From NCBI GenBank assembly GCA_035578175.1, contig JAQMRL010000002.1, positions 97,256,748 through 97,320,747 of the forward strand: DNA of 64,000 nucleotides, read 5' to 3'. This document shows, piece by piece, positions 13,301 to 22,639 of the stretch. Every line of letters begins with the position of its first letter. Positions within the stretch are counted from its first letter, which is position 1. Under the pieces are notes generated by a model that saw only the letters and a list, made by a program, of their open reading frames with translations, did no database searches and had not been told where the DNA came from. Origin of the DNA: Catonia carolina. Its lineage: Eukaryota > Arthropoda > Insecta > Hemiptera > Achilidae. Made by a program: the position numbers and the translations under genes.

Positions 13301-15529
13301 ACTCCTCTTGAATTTCATTTTTACTGTATACATTCTACTCTCTCCCTTCCTTCCATGTTTCTGATTCATGTAATGGTTCTTAAATTTTTGCATACGCATA
13401 AATGTTTCCTCTTTATAAACCTAATATATATATTGTGGTTGTAATAAATATTTTACATTGCCGTGAACTAAAATTAAACATTCACTAAAATTACAAAAAA
13501 GTTAGAGGAAGTGCAGAAAAATTTCTTATCATCATAATATGTTCTGCCTGCCATCTAATGTCAAAATGTATACTGAATAAAACATCTTGTCTGGAAGCAA
13601 ATCTAAATACACAATTAAGTAACTTCAATATTATATACAGTATATGTAAGTAACTTTCATCAAATTCATTTCATTTTGTAGAAGAACTTTCGGTTCTAAA
13701 GAAGGCATAATAGATAGTTTGTGCTACCCCAAAGAGTTAGTGTGCTCTTTATACCAGTGATGATGCAGTGTATGGCAAATCAAAACTCTTTATTTGAATT
13801 TTCCTGACTACTTATCTACCAACTCTTACACATTCTGGTAGGTAACTAAAACAACTCGTACTATTTTATTTGTCTAGTACCCTCCAATTTCTTTGTAACT
13901 CATGACACATATTTAAATAATTAGCCTAAAACTTTTACATCATTTGAGGAACATTCCTCATTCAAGCAGTAACACCATTATAATTAATAAGATTTTATGA
14001 TTTTTTTTTTTACTTTTCTAGAATTTAAACCATTGGGTGAGTGTATACATGGATTGGAATTTGGCATTAGATACAGAAGGTGGTCCAAATCTGACTGACT
14101 ATTTATGTGATGCAAGTATCATTGTTAATAATGACACTGATGTATTCTACAAACAGCCGGTGTATTATGTGTTAGGACATTTCTCAAAATTTATGCAACC
14201 TGGTTCAGTTGTAATGGATGTTCATTCTGCTAGAGATGATAAAACTGATGAGGATGATGATAACCTTACAACACACAAACCATTCCCAACACCAAAACCA
14301 GACACAAATGTCCAACATGCTGGCGTTATTAATCCTGATGGAAGTCATGCTATTACATTTTACAATCCGTAAGTATTAATATTTTACGTAAGTTAGTTCA
14401 TATTTTTCATATAATAGGTAATTTATTTGATAAATAAATCAAAATAACTTTTTTTGTACCATATATCATGATTTTTTTACTGATCTGATCAGTAATTTCT
14501 CCTTGACTTCTAATATTTCTAATTAATAGAAAAAATTATTAAATATATTTCTTAGACACAGTAAAATTATGATTATCCAGTGTTCCATTTTCCATCATAG
14601 CACAACAGCTATTTTGTTGAAATGTGAAAAGTTACAAAAACATGTATGAAACAGAAATTTCTTATGACATGGTGAGGAGACAGCATACCTAGGTACAGAA
14701 ACAAAAATGTGTCTGGGCGCAAATGGAAACGTCTAGTCATACATAACGCCATACTTATTGTAAACACAATGACGGAAAGAAGTCATCCTGGGGGCTTTGA
14801 GATGTGTATAACAACAAGAGGAAAGTGCAAGCATGAACATGTTTCTTTTTACAAATATAGCCTGATTCGGCAGCAAGTAAGGAAACATTGTTAGAGAAAG
14901 AATATCAATTGAACATTTTTAAAAATAAATCATAACGTTTTTTTGTTGTTATATCACCTCATATCATTACCTAACCACAAGGCAAAGCTTATTTTCAAAG
15001 CTCATATATATATATATTATTTTTATCAAACATCCTATGTAGGATTTTTAAACAGCCGTATTATTTAAAATTGAAATATATATATTTTTCTAACCACCAG
15101 AATACGGTAACATAAAACACTTACCAATGTTTATAATGCTTTCGTGGATCTTGTACACATCTTCAGTAAATTAAAAAAATTTTATGTCAAAATGTAAAAC
15201 TTCCTTATCAAAATTCCTTAAAAAAATTTTAATTTACTGAAGATGTGTACAAGATACACGAAAGCGCTATAAACATTGGTAAGTGTTTTATGTTACCGTA
15301 TTCTGGTGGTTAGAAAAATATATATTTCAATATATAAATATAAATATATAAGTATATATGACAGCTTATAATTTCAAGAAAATTAAATTAAAGAATGATT
15401 GTTACCAAAATTGTTTATTTCTTTTTCAGAAAATCACATGGAGTAGAGATTGCTATACATCATCCTAAGAGAGGATATGCTTCCTTGTTTTTAGAACCTA
15501 ACTCTATCAATACAATTGTATATAATTGA
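1586..15529 (+). CDS. GBA1: Glucosylceramidase (GBA1-like, GH30), 5' incomplete, 8 visible exons
   Basis: Lysosomal acid beta-glucosidase, which hydrolyses glucosylceramide to glucose and ceramide. I joined eight exons by GT-AG boundaries and unbroken phase: 1586-1712, 2827-2977, 4747-4904, 6740-6971, 9526-9730, 12165-12238, 14022-14368, 15430-15529. They give about 463 residues to a TGA stop. Family landmarks appear in order: HGFGGAFTD, SCDFSLR, WTSPAWMK, TGNEP (acid/base Glu codon 6798-6800), GLHWYTD, MYTES (nucleophile Glu codon 9658-9660), LGSW, DWNLALDTEGGPN and YYVLGHFSKF. All key active-site positions known from the human enzyme look intact. The signal peptide and Cys-rich N-terminus are missing and should lie before base 1. 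An acidic/Pro-rich stretch in exon 14022-14368 (around DEDDDN) has no counterpart in the human enzyme as I recall it. Two AATAAA signals follow the stop (15574, 15584). Confidence 0.93.
1755..2115 (+). mobile_element. RTE-like LINE 3' end, degenerate
   Basis: With frameshifts the + strand reads like the C-terminal tail of an RTE-type reverse transcriptase polyprotein: YGSELW, then EM.FLR, RNENA, RMPEGR and a GRP-like stretch. It ends in a (GAA)n-type tail at about 2098-2112 preceded by GACTCGGAACAGG. That pre-tail motif recurs near 12650 (reversed) and 17650. It is inactive and lies in a glucosylceramidase intron. Confidence 0.6.
2827..2977 (+). CDS. GBA1: Glucosylceramidase exon with SCDFS motif
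   Basis: Acceptor TTTCAG and donor GTAAGT at 2978. The translation runs from SFFSEDGIEYSVCRVVLGSC into DFSLRDYNYAP. The Asp of SCDFS is the position that contacts glucose in the human enzyme. The exon ends in phase 0. Confidence 0.92.
3408..3570 (+). mobile_element. tRNA-derived SINE, family II
   Basis: Head GCCCGTGTTGTAGTGGTCAG resembles a Pol III A box. GGGTTCCCAGTC is a B-box-like segment, followed by AGGTCTGGCAT and a body with TCACTCATTTTCATTTATCA. The same head/body arrangement recurs at 38811, 44335 and 52560 (all reversed). Confidence 0.65.
4747..4904 (+). CDS. GBA1: Glucosylceramidase exon with SPAW motif
   Basis: Acceptor TTGCAG and donor GTAAGT at 4905. It encodes IAQMKKALSLSKRPIKFMGS followed by TWTSPAWMK and HQTWADYHVK. 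The Trp of SPAW corresponds to the active-site Trp of human GBA1. It ends with two bases of a split Lys codon. Confidence 0.93.
5941..6610 (+). repeat. Tandem array, about 6 units of 91-136 bp, each carrying an inverted repeat
   Basis: Units begin at about 5941, 6033, 6125, 6247, 6371 and 6507, with a truncated start at 6598. Spacings are 92, 92, 122, 124, 136 and 91 bp. Each unit opens with GAAGATTGCAT and about 45 bp later has its reverse complement ATGCAATCTTC, so each can form a hairpin. The longer units contain an internal duplication of the ATTCTAGAAACTTTTATGTC segment. It lies in the glucosylceramidase intron upstream of the acid/base exon. It is not a CRISPR array, because the copies are contiguous and no unique spacers are present. 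Confidence 0.9.
6740..6971 (+). CDS. GBA1: Glucosylceramidase exon with acid/base Glu (NEP)
   Basis: Acceptor CTTTCAG and donor GTAAGT at 6972. It encodes IFDAFKKEGIDFWAITTGNE followed by P. The NEP Glu is the general acid/base residue. EEQRDW and LGPAIK further on match the EHQRDF...LGPTL segment of the human protein. Confidence 0.95.
7269..9440 (-). mobile_element. Jockey/CR1-like LINE with reverse transcriptase, 5' truncated, 45-nt poly(A)
   Basis: Antisense to the glucosylceramidase gene. The main open frame (8769-7459) encodes a reverse transcriptase: ENYRPISILNTISKIFEKV, GFQKGRST, FLDLSKAFDCVDH, AGVPQGSVLGPILF and the catalytic FADD. A stop near 8808 separates it from the upstream 9012-8809 segment (SREELESVIDSLKSKKTCGL then DG), which belongs to the same protein. 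Upstream of that, the linker reads on to about 9440. The 3' end has a short stem-loop (ACTCC...GGAGT) followed by a pure 45-bp poly(A) (poly-T 7270-7314 on +). The tail suggests recent insertion, yet the ORF carries at least one stop and a 3'-terminal frameshift in an A-run. A 3'-end copy lies at 24903-25640. Confidence 0.9.
9526..9730 (+). CDS. GBA1: Glucosylceramidase exon with nucleophile Glu
   Basis: Acceptor TACAG and donor GTAAGT at 9731. It encodes AMRYPESAEYVDGIGLHWYT and later EIMYTESSI. The Glu in YTES aligns with the catalytic nucleophile of the SEA motif in the human enzyme. HWY is the conserved substrate-pocket motif. The antisense LINE just upstream leaves the acceptor intact. 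Confidence 0.94.
11100..11405 (+). mobile_element. LINE 3' end fragment, degenerate
   Basis: With stops, the + strand reads LPMYGHLQRMEDRLPQKIS, then GRSRKEWTDGVMKAIDKRSL and NEWCFGL. This is the usual C-terminal tail of RTE- or I-like LINE polyproteins (GH..RM, GR.R..W.D.V..A...R.L). No intact frame remains. Confidence 0.55.
12165..12238 (+). CDS. GBA1: Glucosylceramidase exon, 74 nt
   Basis: A small exon. Acceptor ATTTTCAG; donor GTCAGA at 12239, which is weaker than the others. It encodes TRFPKQPQLGSWKRASYYAS then NILE, matching the RLGSWDRG segment of the family. Phases match on both sides. Confidence 0.88.
12604..13069 (-). mobile_element. GC-rich 466-bp retroposon with 12-bp target site duplication
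   Basis: Identical 12-bp copies of ATCAAAGTTTGT flank it at 12592-12603 and 13070-13081. On the - strand it ends with a GAAGAAGAAG-type tail preceded by GAGTTCGGAACA, the pre-tail motif of local RTE elements. It is clearly richer in G+C than its surroundings and has no long open frame. It is inserted within an older RTE fragment. The likely nature is a non-autonomous (SINE-like) or internally deleted RTE derivative. Confidence 0.7.
13085..13400 (-). mobile_element. RTE-like LINE C-terminal fragment
   Basis: The - strand encodes MRDNIIREKLGV, then, past a stop, EMVGKRLRGKPRVK. This is the usual C-terminal pattern of RTE LINEs (RN..IRE.LGV, then a GKR.RGRPR motif). It is interrupted by stops. 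It is the target into which the 12604-13069 element inserted. Confidence 0.55.
14022..14368 (+). CDS. GBA1: Glucosylceramidase exon with DWNLAL motif and acidic insert
   Basis: Acceptor TTTCTAG after a T-rich tract; donor GTAAGT at 14369. It encodes NLNHWVSVYMDWNLALDTEG then GPN, then VFYKQPVYYVLGHFSKF, both strongly conserved. After MDVHSARD comes an insert rich in Asp, Thr and Pro, about 25 residues long, before the conserved INPDGSHAI strand. The insert is probably a surface loop. Confidence 0.95.
14945..15000 (+). repeat. SINE 3' body fragment
   Basis: CACCTCATATCATTACCTA followed by CAAAGCTTA matches the 3' body of the SINE copy at 49758-49910. No head is present. It lies in the last glucosylceramidase intron. 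Confidence 0.5.
15070..15335. mobile_element. MITE-like hairpin, about 105-bp arms
   Basis: The left arm (about 15075-15178) has ACCACCAGAATACGGTAAC and TGTACACATCTTCAGTAAAT. The right arm (about 15222-15332) is its near-perfect reverse complement. The loop is about 45 bp. It sits in the last intron of glucosylceramidase. An incomplete copy of one arm end (CCGTATTACTGGTGG) occurs at 50739-50775. Confidence 0.8.
15430..15529 (+). CDS. GBA1: Glucosylceramidase last coding exon
   Basis: Acceptor CTTTTTCAG after a polypyrimidine run. It encodes KSHGVEIAIHHPKRGYASLF and then 12 residues to TGA (15527-15529). It matches the C-terminal beta-sandwich strands of the family. AATAAA occurs at 15574 and 15584, giving a 3' UTR of roughly 70-80 nt. 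Confidence 0.9.
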
Positions 15530-16160
15530 AGCAGCATGGTCAAAAAGCAGGATTACGATTTGTCATCTTACAGAATAAATTTAAATAAATGCATTTAACT
15601 TATTTCTATTGTACATAATTTTAAATGTTTACTACTCCCTTTCCTTTTATGGGTGGCTGTCCATTTTGGAGAAGTACTGTAAAACTGGGAATGTAATATA
15701 CTCGTATAATCGATTTTAATGAGCAGGGTGGTTTTCTACGTCTAAAATTTTTTTTAAATTACACAGTTAAACATTTTTTTGGAATTGAATAATTGAATAA
15801 AACATCATTTTAAAATTGTTTAATACAGGTAAATAACGATGGAAATGAAAATGTAAATAAGAATATGATATAAATAAAAATAAATTGTTTATTCTATTTT
15901 ATAATTCATAGGAATTAAGTACTATTTATAGGAGCTAGGTACTTCCTAGGGTGACTGACAATACAACTACAAATCCCACAATGCCACTAAAGGCTCTATG
16001 CTATGGCGATTTTGGCCAACAGAAAATAAGCCAATAAGTCCCTCATAGGCAGTGGAAGAAGAGAACAATCCCTACAGCAGAGTGCAAAAGACTTGGAAAA
16101 AGTATAAAATTTCTTTCAGTGTAGTGACCTCAACAGTATTTTGTCCTAATAAAAGTCTGG
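15530..16160. other. 3' UTR and intergenic sequence
   Basis: Glucosylceramidase 3' UTR with AATAAA at 15574 and 15584, then AT-rich sequence. I see no gene in it. Confidence 0.5.
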
Positions 16161-16164
16161 AAAG

Positions 16165-16640
16165 GAAATAGGGAAAGTGTTAAGGTGTACCTGGTTGAAT
16201 GTGATGCGTGTCTTTGGGGAGGCCACCGAAGGCATGTTAAATGAGCAGCTGGCCAAAAACAAAAGAAAAAGAATAGAGAATGACGTGTGGTTTGGTACAG
16301 CAAATGTATTGATAGTAACTGGACGTACAGAAGAGCTTGTGGTGTGTATGAGGGAGGAAATAGTGACATGACTGGGTGTAAGTGAAGCAAAATGTAAGGG
16401 TATGAAATAGGGAAAGTGTTAAGGTGTACCTGGTTGAATGTGATGCGTGTCTTTGGGGAGGCCACCGAAGGCATGTTAAATGAGCAGCTGGCCAAAAACA
16501 AAAGAAAAAGAATAGAGAATGACGTGTGGTTTGGTACAGCAAATGTATTGATAGTAACTGGACGTACAGAAGAGCTTGTGGTGTGTATGAGGGAGGAAAT
16601 AGTGACATGACTGGGTGTAAGTGAAGCAAAATGTAAGGGT
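16165..16640 (+). repeat. Perfect 239-bp tandem duplication
   Basis: 16165-16403 and 16404-16640 are identical base for base over 236 bp by eye. Each copy contains the same 64-codon open frame. The frame includes a stretch (VLIVTGRTEEL) that resembles the sequence after the catalytic Asp pair in some LINE reverse transcriptases, but I cannot confirm that. The duplication is either very recent or an assembly artefact. Confidence 0.9.
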
Positions 16641-17229
16641 GCGCGAAAATAGTTGCTCAGGGATGAATTTGTATTGTTCTCAAGTGGAGGTTAGGAAGCA
16701 AAATATTGGAGCTGGTTTTATTATTTTTCATTTATTACTTTCTCTTGCCCTATATGAATGTAGGGAAGTAAAGTATTGTTTTTTCTCTTTATTGAAACTG
16801 TGAACTACTATTAAACAGTAAATAAGTTGACCTGTGATTGTAAAGAGTATAAAATTAATTAAGTATTAATTTGAGATTAATTCATATTAATGTTTCGTTT
16901 TCCTGGTCAAGGTTTTGCAGTTTCCCTCACCCACTCCAAGGAATTGCTCTGACAGTATCCCTTTTTAGTTCTGTACAGTAACTTTAACATTACTTACCAA
17001 AAATTTTGACAAACGAATTTTACATAATATATGTATGTTATTTTACATGAAAATAATATTATTTTCAGGTAATTAAAAATTTAATAACAATATTATTTCT
17101 ATTATTTTAATAATATTTATTTATTAAAATGCAAAACTGATGAAAAATTAAAAAGAAAACAGACTCTTACTTATTTTCCGTTAAATATTAAGTAAATGTT
17201 GGATTGAACTCTGACTTACATATATAGAG

Positions 17230-17705
17230 TAAAATCTGAATAAGTTTCAAAGGAAAAGTGGGGCCATAAGCAGAACTGTGGTAAATAGAGCTAGAAAAGA
17301 AAAATAAATAAAGTCCTATGTAGTTATGGCAACCCCAGTTATTATGTATGGAAATTAGGCAAGGACAACTAAGAAGTCACATGAGCGAAAAATCTAAACA
17401 GCAGAGATGAGGTATTTGTGAAGGATGTAAGGATGTACTTGATTGGATAGAATAATAAATGAAGATGTGAAGTTAGAAATGGATACCTACAGCTTAAATG
17501 AGAAGATAAAGGAATAATGTGAAGGTTGGAGACAGCACGGAAAGAATGGTACCTCAAAGGATACTCTGTAAGTCCCGATGGTATGTTCTGAAGAGGAAGA
17601 GAGACATTGGTAGACTTAATAAGAGATAGCTGTAAATACAGTATGCGAGTTCGGAACAGGCCTATGCCTAGCCTTGTTTGAAAGAACAAGAAGAAAAAGA
17701 AGAAG
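17230..17705 (+). mobile_element. RTE-like LINE 3' end, degenerate
   Basis: With frameshifts it reads PVIMYGN, then AEMRYL, DRIINEDVKLEMDTYSLNEK, and ends with GAGTTCGGAACAGGC plus an AAGAAGAAAAAG tail. The order (YG..W, EMR.LR, R..N..V) is that of the RTE C-terminus. It is inactive. Confidence 0.6.
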
Positions 17706-18159
17706 ATAAATAAATGGAAAGGTAAACCACTCTCATTTTCTAATAATTTTTTATTCAAAGAGCTAATAATTTAAGTTTAATGAAATGCAAATAAATAAAG
17801 ACTAAACATGAAATAATTATTTAGTTCAAATACAGTTTAAATTACAAAAAAGTCACAGATGTGGTAAACAAAAAGTACAATGTTTTAATTTTAGGTATCC
17901 TATATATCTTACCATAAATAAACTGCCAATATATCAAAGAAATTTGGAATGTTCATAAATTAAGTCAGTGGAAAACCATATTTCATTGAACACCTTTATG
18001 AAAATTGCAAAGAATTTTTCAAAAAGACTAAATTTTAAACATTTAATATGTAGAAAATTCATTCATACTATTTGGAAACAAAACATCTAAAAGTAAGAGT
18101 TATCACAAAAAACAATCGATATACAACCACGTAGGCCTATATCTAAAAAAACTTTTATG

Positions 18160-18165
18160 TTTATT
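18160..18165 (-). terminator. Poly(A) signal of cationic peptide terminal exon C
   Basis: AATAAA on the - strand about 142 nt past the exon C stop. The spacing matches that of terminal exon B. Confidence 0.45.
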
Positions 18166-18306
18166 TTTTTTCATTATTACTATTTCATAAATTTGAAATA
18201 ATTACAAACAGTTGTCTCAGTCCTTTCATACTGTCTAAAATTTACCTAAACTTTTCTTGTGATATTTATGTTTATGTATTTATATTTATGTTCAAGTAAT
18301 ATTAAG

Positions 18307-18437
18307 TTAATCGGTATCTCCGCCCCTTCTAGCTGTCAAAAATCTAGAGAGTAGTCTAATGGCGTCAAGCAATGGACCAAACTTGCGAGCTATTTTCGCT
18401 CTTGGATTTCGAATTGAACCATCAGCAGCAACTGGTT
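18307..18437 (-). CDS. Cationic secreted peptide, alternative terminal exon C
   Basis: - strand exon with acceptor TTATTTTACAG. Two bases (AA) complete a Glu codon with the G left by the signal exon at 41713, followed by 42 codons and TAA. It opens with PVAADGSIRNPR, the motif shared with exons A and B, then becomes a basic, potentially amphipathic helical segment (KIARKFGPLLDAIRLLSRFL) and ends RRGGDTD. An acidic propeptide before a cationic peptide is typical of insect antimicrobial or venom peptide precursors. Arg of NPR may mark the cleavage site. The exon ends with its own poly(A) signal. I do not recognise a named family. Function is inferred only. Confidence 0.6.
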
Positions 18438-18723
18438 CTGTAAAATAACAATGTAAATATAACTTTAATGTTTAAATTTCAAACATATTTCTTCATAATT
18501 GTAACCACTTTTTTCGATCCAACACATTGTCCAAAGAATATAAAAAAAATACTTAAAAGAAGAGTTAGGGGAACACTTTTTTCTGTAAACATGTAGAATG
18601 GAAAATCACTGGTTGTGACTAATCTTTTCTATAAGTACATTAATAGCATGACTGTTGATGTTCATTTACCTATATTGTATTGCTATAAAAAAATTGTTAA
18701 ATTATTCATACTAACATTAAAAC

Positions 18724-18921
18724 TGGGTTTTTATAAACGAATAGCGGGGTTTTAACACTCTATAACGCTTTCTAACGGCTGGCGGTGGAAACATTGCGCA
18801 CTGCTGCCAACAAACAAACTTCTTGAGTTGCTCTTTCGTTTGATATATCATTTATAACTGTAAGTATAATGTATTAAATATTATAGAGCGTTAAAACCAC
18901 GCTATTCATTTATAAACACCC
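18724..18921. mobile_element. MITE, about 200 bp, 44-bp terminal inverted repeats
   Basis: The left end ACTGGGTTTTTATAAACGAA continues into TAGCGGGGTTTTAAC. The right end is the reverse complement of ACCGGGTGTTTATAAATGAA plus TAGCGTGGTTTTAAC. No transposase is present. It lies about 290 bp upstream (in transcript direction) of terminal exon C. Confidence 0.75.
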
Positions 18922-19405
18922 GGTATTTTAGGAAATACTATGTTTATGCATTGTATTTTATTATTGAGCAAAAAAAAATACATTATTATTATTACTATAT
19001 ATTATGTTATACAGGTTAATTTATAAGTTTTATGTTCTTCGTGTCTGTGTGGTAGGTGTTGTTCTTGGAGGCTGACTGGTTTTCTGATAAAAGAGAACAA
19101 ATGACAAAATTATAAGAATATAATGGTGCAGTATACCAAGGCAATATTCTATTGCTGTTTTACTGTACCACCTCACACCCTTACAACCAGCCATAGTAGT
19201 GGGTGGAGATGGTGAGGTGTAGGGAGTTTGGGAGCCCTCCAAAAAAAATTTACTAATACTTAACAAAAAATATTTGGCTTGAAACACTCACACAACTTTC
19301 TCTTGCCAAAATATATGTAAAAAATTAAAAAAACATTATCTATGTTTAATCATTAGTAAACAATGTAAATTAAAACCAACGTAAATTTAATCATGATTGA
19401 ATGAT

Positions 19406-19406
<1 letters not shown>

Positions 19407-19462
<56 letters not shown>

Positions 19463-19470
19463 CACACACA
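19407..19470. repeat. (CA)n microsatellite
   Basis: About 32 CA dinucleotides with one interruption (CAAACA near 19446). Confidence 0.95.
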
Positions 19471-19939
19471 GAAACCACCAAAAACATGTATTTTGGATTC
19501 AGGGGCCTGCAAACATATTCAGTGAAAACCATGTTTGGAAAAATCGACATAGAACAATACTTTCCTTCCCTATGTATGTAATGTATACTTTCATATAGGT
19601 CAAGAGAAAATTATAAATGAAAATTACACAGTGTGATTTTTTTTAAAAAGAAACAATAATAATAATAAAAATATAAAATTTTAGGAATTTAATTGAGTGA
19701 AGCAATATTTTGTACAAATGAAGAGATATTTTTACGATTTGGGCAGGATTCAGTGGGGATTGCATGTTTCAGATTGTAGGCCTATGTGTGTGTTAAGAAA
19801 TTTTCAGAAGCAAAGGAAAGTTTTATGTACGTTGCTGCCAACATTACCATAGGTCCTGCTATGAATCTGAAGAGGTAGACTATTACACCAAAGGTGTGAT
19901 TCAATTCCCAAATTGAGAATCTGGTTTAGTAAGGGTTTC

Positions 19940-20040
19940 ATGGAGTTGTTTCGGACAGCAACTAACAAGGTTAAAGTAGCCAAGTTGATCGCCAACATCC
20001 AATACAGGTGATAACAGGTACTCTAAGAAGAAGAAGCTTC
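19940..20040 (+). mobile_element. RTE-like LINE tail fragment
   Basis: It reads VKVAKLIANIQ followed by a stop and an AAGAAGAAG tail. This resembles the last residues and tail of the RTE fragments at 21000-21240 and (reversed) 56370. It is short and degenerate. Confidence 0.35.
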
Positions 20041-20849
20041 TTCACTTCAATTTTTTTTAAATATTAATTTATCTATCCTTACGACTTAATAAATGCATTT
20101 TCATCCTGTTTGTATTTTGAAAAATAAATTAGTTTTTTCTCCAAATCCATTATCTAGAGAATTGTATTTATTTTTCCTATCATGGTAAAATATACTTAAA
20201 TTTTGAAATGTATAACTAATCCTCTATATTTGGCATTTGTGCTGTCTGTGGGACCCTCAACACTCATTTGTACAGCTATATTTCAAATGCCGTCACAAAT
20301 AAGTACATGTATTGAAATTAAATTAAATAACACAGTCTGATCACTAGATTGTTCTTTAAAGTGCATATGGTTTAATGTGCCAGTAATCTACAAATGAAAA
20401 ACTACAAACATTCCATCATTCTATATCTCTAGTTTACCCCCTCGATGTTAAGATAATTTAGGTCAGCACAAAAACAATCTATTTACAATAAAAGCAAATC
20501 GGAACATGAACAACAAACTCTTAGGACAGCACTTATATAATTAAAAGAAGCACAACATACACATAAAGCACCAAACATATATTTCTTAGTTATTTTTAAA
20601 AATATGAGTGTAAAAATTCTGATTTGTATATTAGTACCACTTATTCAAATACATACTGTTCATTCTTTGATCTTCTGCTTAGAATTTTACCTTCCAAACA
20701 AAAGTATTTGTTAAAATAACTTTTTTAATTAAAATTTCATTTAAAACATATTTGCACTGGTGTAATAATATATACACACAAGTATACAGAAAAAAATATG
20801 ACATTTTCATGTCCAATGTTAGTTGGATAGTGCTATGATGGTTGTGACG

Positions 20850-21240
20850 GCTTAATCCAAGGTCCAGAACTCCACACCGTATTGGAGAACAGAAAGACAT
20901 AACATCTTAGATACTGTGCAGTCTGCTCAGATGCCAAATGTAGAGCTTTTCAGGAGAATGAAGAAAGATGTGGAGGTCATGTCTACCATCAAATGTAGGA
21001 AGGTCCAATGTTTTGGACATATGCAAAAAAACTTGCGATATTCGTTACTACAAGTCATTCTGCAGGGAAAGTAAATAGAAAACGAGGACCTGGCAAAAGA
21101 AGTGTGTCGCAGCTTCGAAATCTGAGAACTCGATTTTGAAAGAGCTCAGAAGAGCTTTTTTTGTAATGCAATGAACAAAGTGAAATTGCTAAGATTGTTG
21201 CCAACATTCGGAATGTTTAGGCAGCTGAAGAAGTTACCTA
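20850..21240 (+). mobile_element. LINE 3' end fragment, degenerate
   Basis: With frameshifts it reads VELFRRMKKDVEVMSTIKCR then KVQCFGHMQ, LLQVILQGK and RGPGKRS. This is the C-terminal pattern (RR...TI+.RK...GHM.R...ILQGKV..KRG.GR) of I/RTE-type LINEs. Confidence 0.6.
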
Positions 21241-21464
21241 ATCCAAATTGAATGAGATAATTTTAGTTCTAAAGATAACTTGTATGTTAATTTTGTAATT
21301 GAGCAAAACTTTGTGTGAAAACAATTTAAAATGCCAACTTTAAAATATTAATAACAATTATAAATTTTTTTATATTTTTAATTTGTTGGTCGCATGAAAT
21401 TCAGGGGCAATAATGTTAGAAGCAATAAATTTAAAAAAAACATTTTATGAAAGTCAATTGAAAC

Positions 21465-21470
21465 TTTATT
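21465..21470 (-). terminator. Poly(A) signal of cationic peptide terminal exon B
   Basis: The - strand reads CTTAATAAAGTTTC about 143 nt past the exon B stop. The context closely matches the signal of exon A (TTTAATAAAGTTTA). Confidence 0.6.
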
Positions 21471-21612
21471 AAGAAAGTAATGACACTTAACAAAAACATT
21501 TATATATTATTTGTAATGCAAAGCAATAAAATAACCTTAATGTTTGTTCCTAGGTTAAAATCTGAAAAATACAAGGATTTTGCCAGTGGCAATTTTTTTT
21601 TAAGTATTATTT

Positions 21613-21734
21613 TTAGCCCCGACCACGATAAGGTTTCCATCCATTTTTATGTCTTCTAAAAAATCGTATTCCTGTTCTCATCTCACTTAGTTTTCGAGAT
21701 CGTGGATCGCGAATATAACCATCAGCAGCAGCTT
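21613..21734 (-). CDS. Cationic secreted peptide, alternative terminal exon B
   Basis: - strand exon with acceptor TTACTTCACAG. AA completes a Glu codon when joined to the signal exon at 41713, followed by 39 codons and TAA. It starts AAADGYIRDPR, homologous to DGSIRNPR of exon C and DGSVRNPR of exon A. The rest is rich in Arg, Lys and His (MRTGIRFFRRHKNGW) and ends YRGRG. A terminal Gly could donate a C-terminal amide, as in many neuropeptides and antimicrobial peptides. It has its own 3' UTR with AATAAA. No separate signal exon is visible nearby. Function is inferred. Confidence 0.62.
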
Positions 21735-22639
21735 CTGTGAAGTAAAAACATTAATTTTTTAAAAGGGAGTAGTCTACCTTCAAAAAATTGTATTAATTTT
21801 AAAATTAAAAAAATAATAATTGTAGCTTTTTCTACAAAATCTACCCTGCAAGTGTAGGTAATTCCTGAAGAAACTCTTTACCTAACTGTTCACTGAGGTT
21901 TCATTAAGGTGTTTTCTGTTCTAAGCATATTTTTGATTGAACATTAGTCTCTTTGTAGCAAATTCAACCTAAATATGCTAAGCTACTTATTACTGGTGTT
22001 TGGGCAAGTCATAGGAGATTCATAATCCGGACCTGGTACAAGCATATGGAGTACTGGTGCAGAGATGTGAGAAGGTAAGGCAGGAACATGGAATGAGGCT
22101 AAATGGTAAGGTGCTAGAGGAAGTTTAAAAATTTGAATATTCAGGAAATGATTTTCTCTTAACCCGACAGAACTCACGCAGTGTTGCCTTACTTGGGGAT
22201 CCGCGCGGTGGAAAAGACCACACTGTTTTATTAAAACCATAAACAATTGTCTTACTGTAATTTTTTAAAATTTGCTCTCTAAAGCTTTGCAAAACGATCT
22301 ACTTCTTTAGAATCCTTATCAAAAAGATGTTATGAAAAATTAGATTAATTGTAAAAGTTTATACTGATAATTGAAAATTAACTGACAAATAATGTAAAAT
22401 TGACAAACAGTGAAAGCTACAAATTAATTTTAAACAATAAAAACTTGTTAGACTGGGGACAGAACTATAAACACAAGAACTTGCACACGGTCTAAAACAC
22501 CGCAAATGATATTAATACTGCACACCTGTAGATCTCCTCCTCGAGTTGTCAGTTTGCCATCCATCCAACCCATCCTATACATCCCCACTTAGGAATTGAC
22601 GGGAGGACAAGGTAAAAAAATAGGCCTAAATTTATAAAG

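Noticed and set aside
19353..19598. Open frames with Cys-Val or Thr-His runs.
   Set aside because: They are translations of the (CA)n microsatellite.
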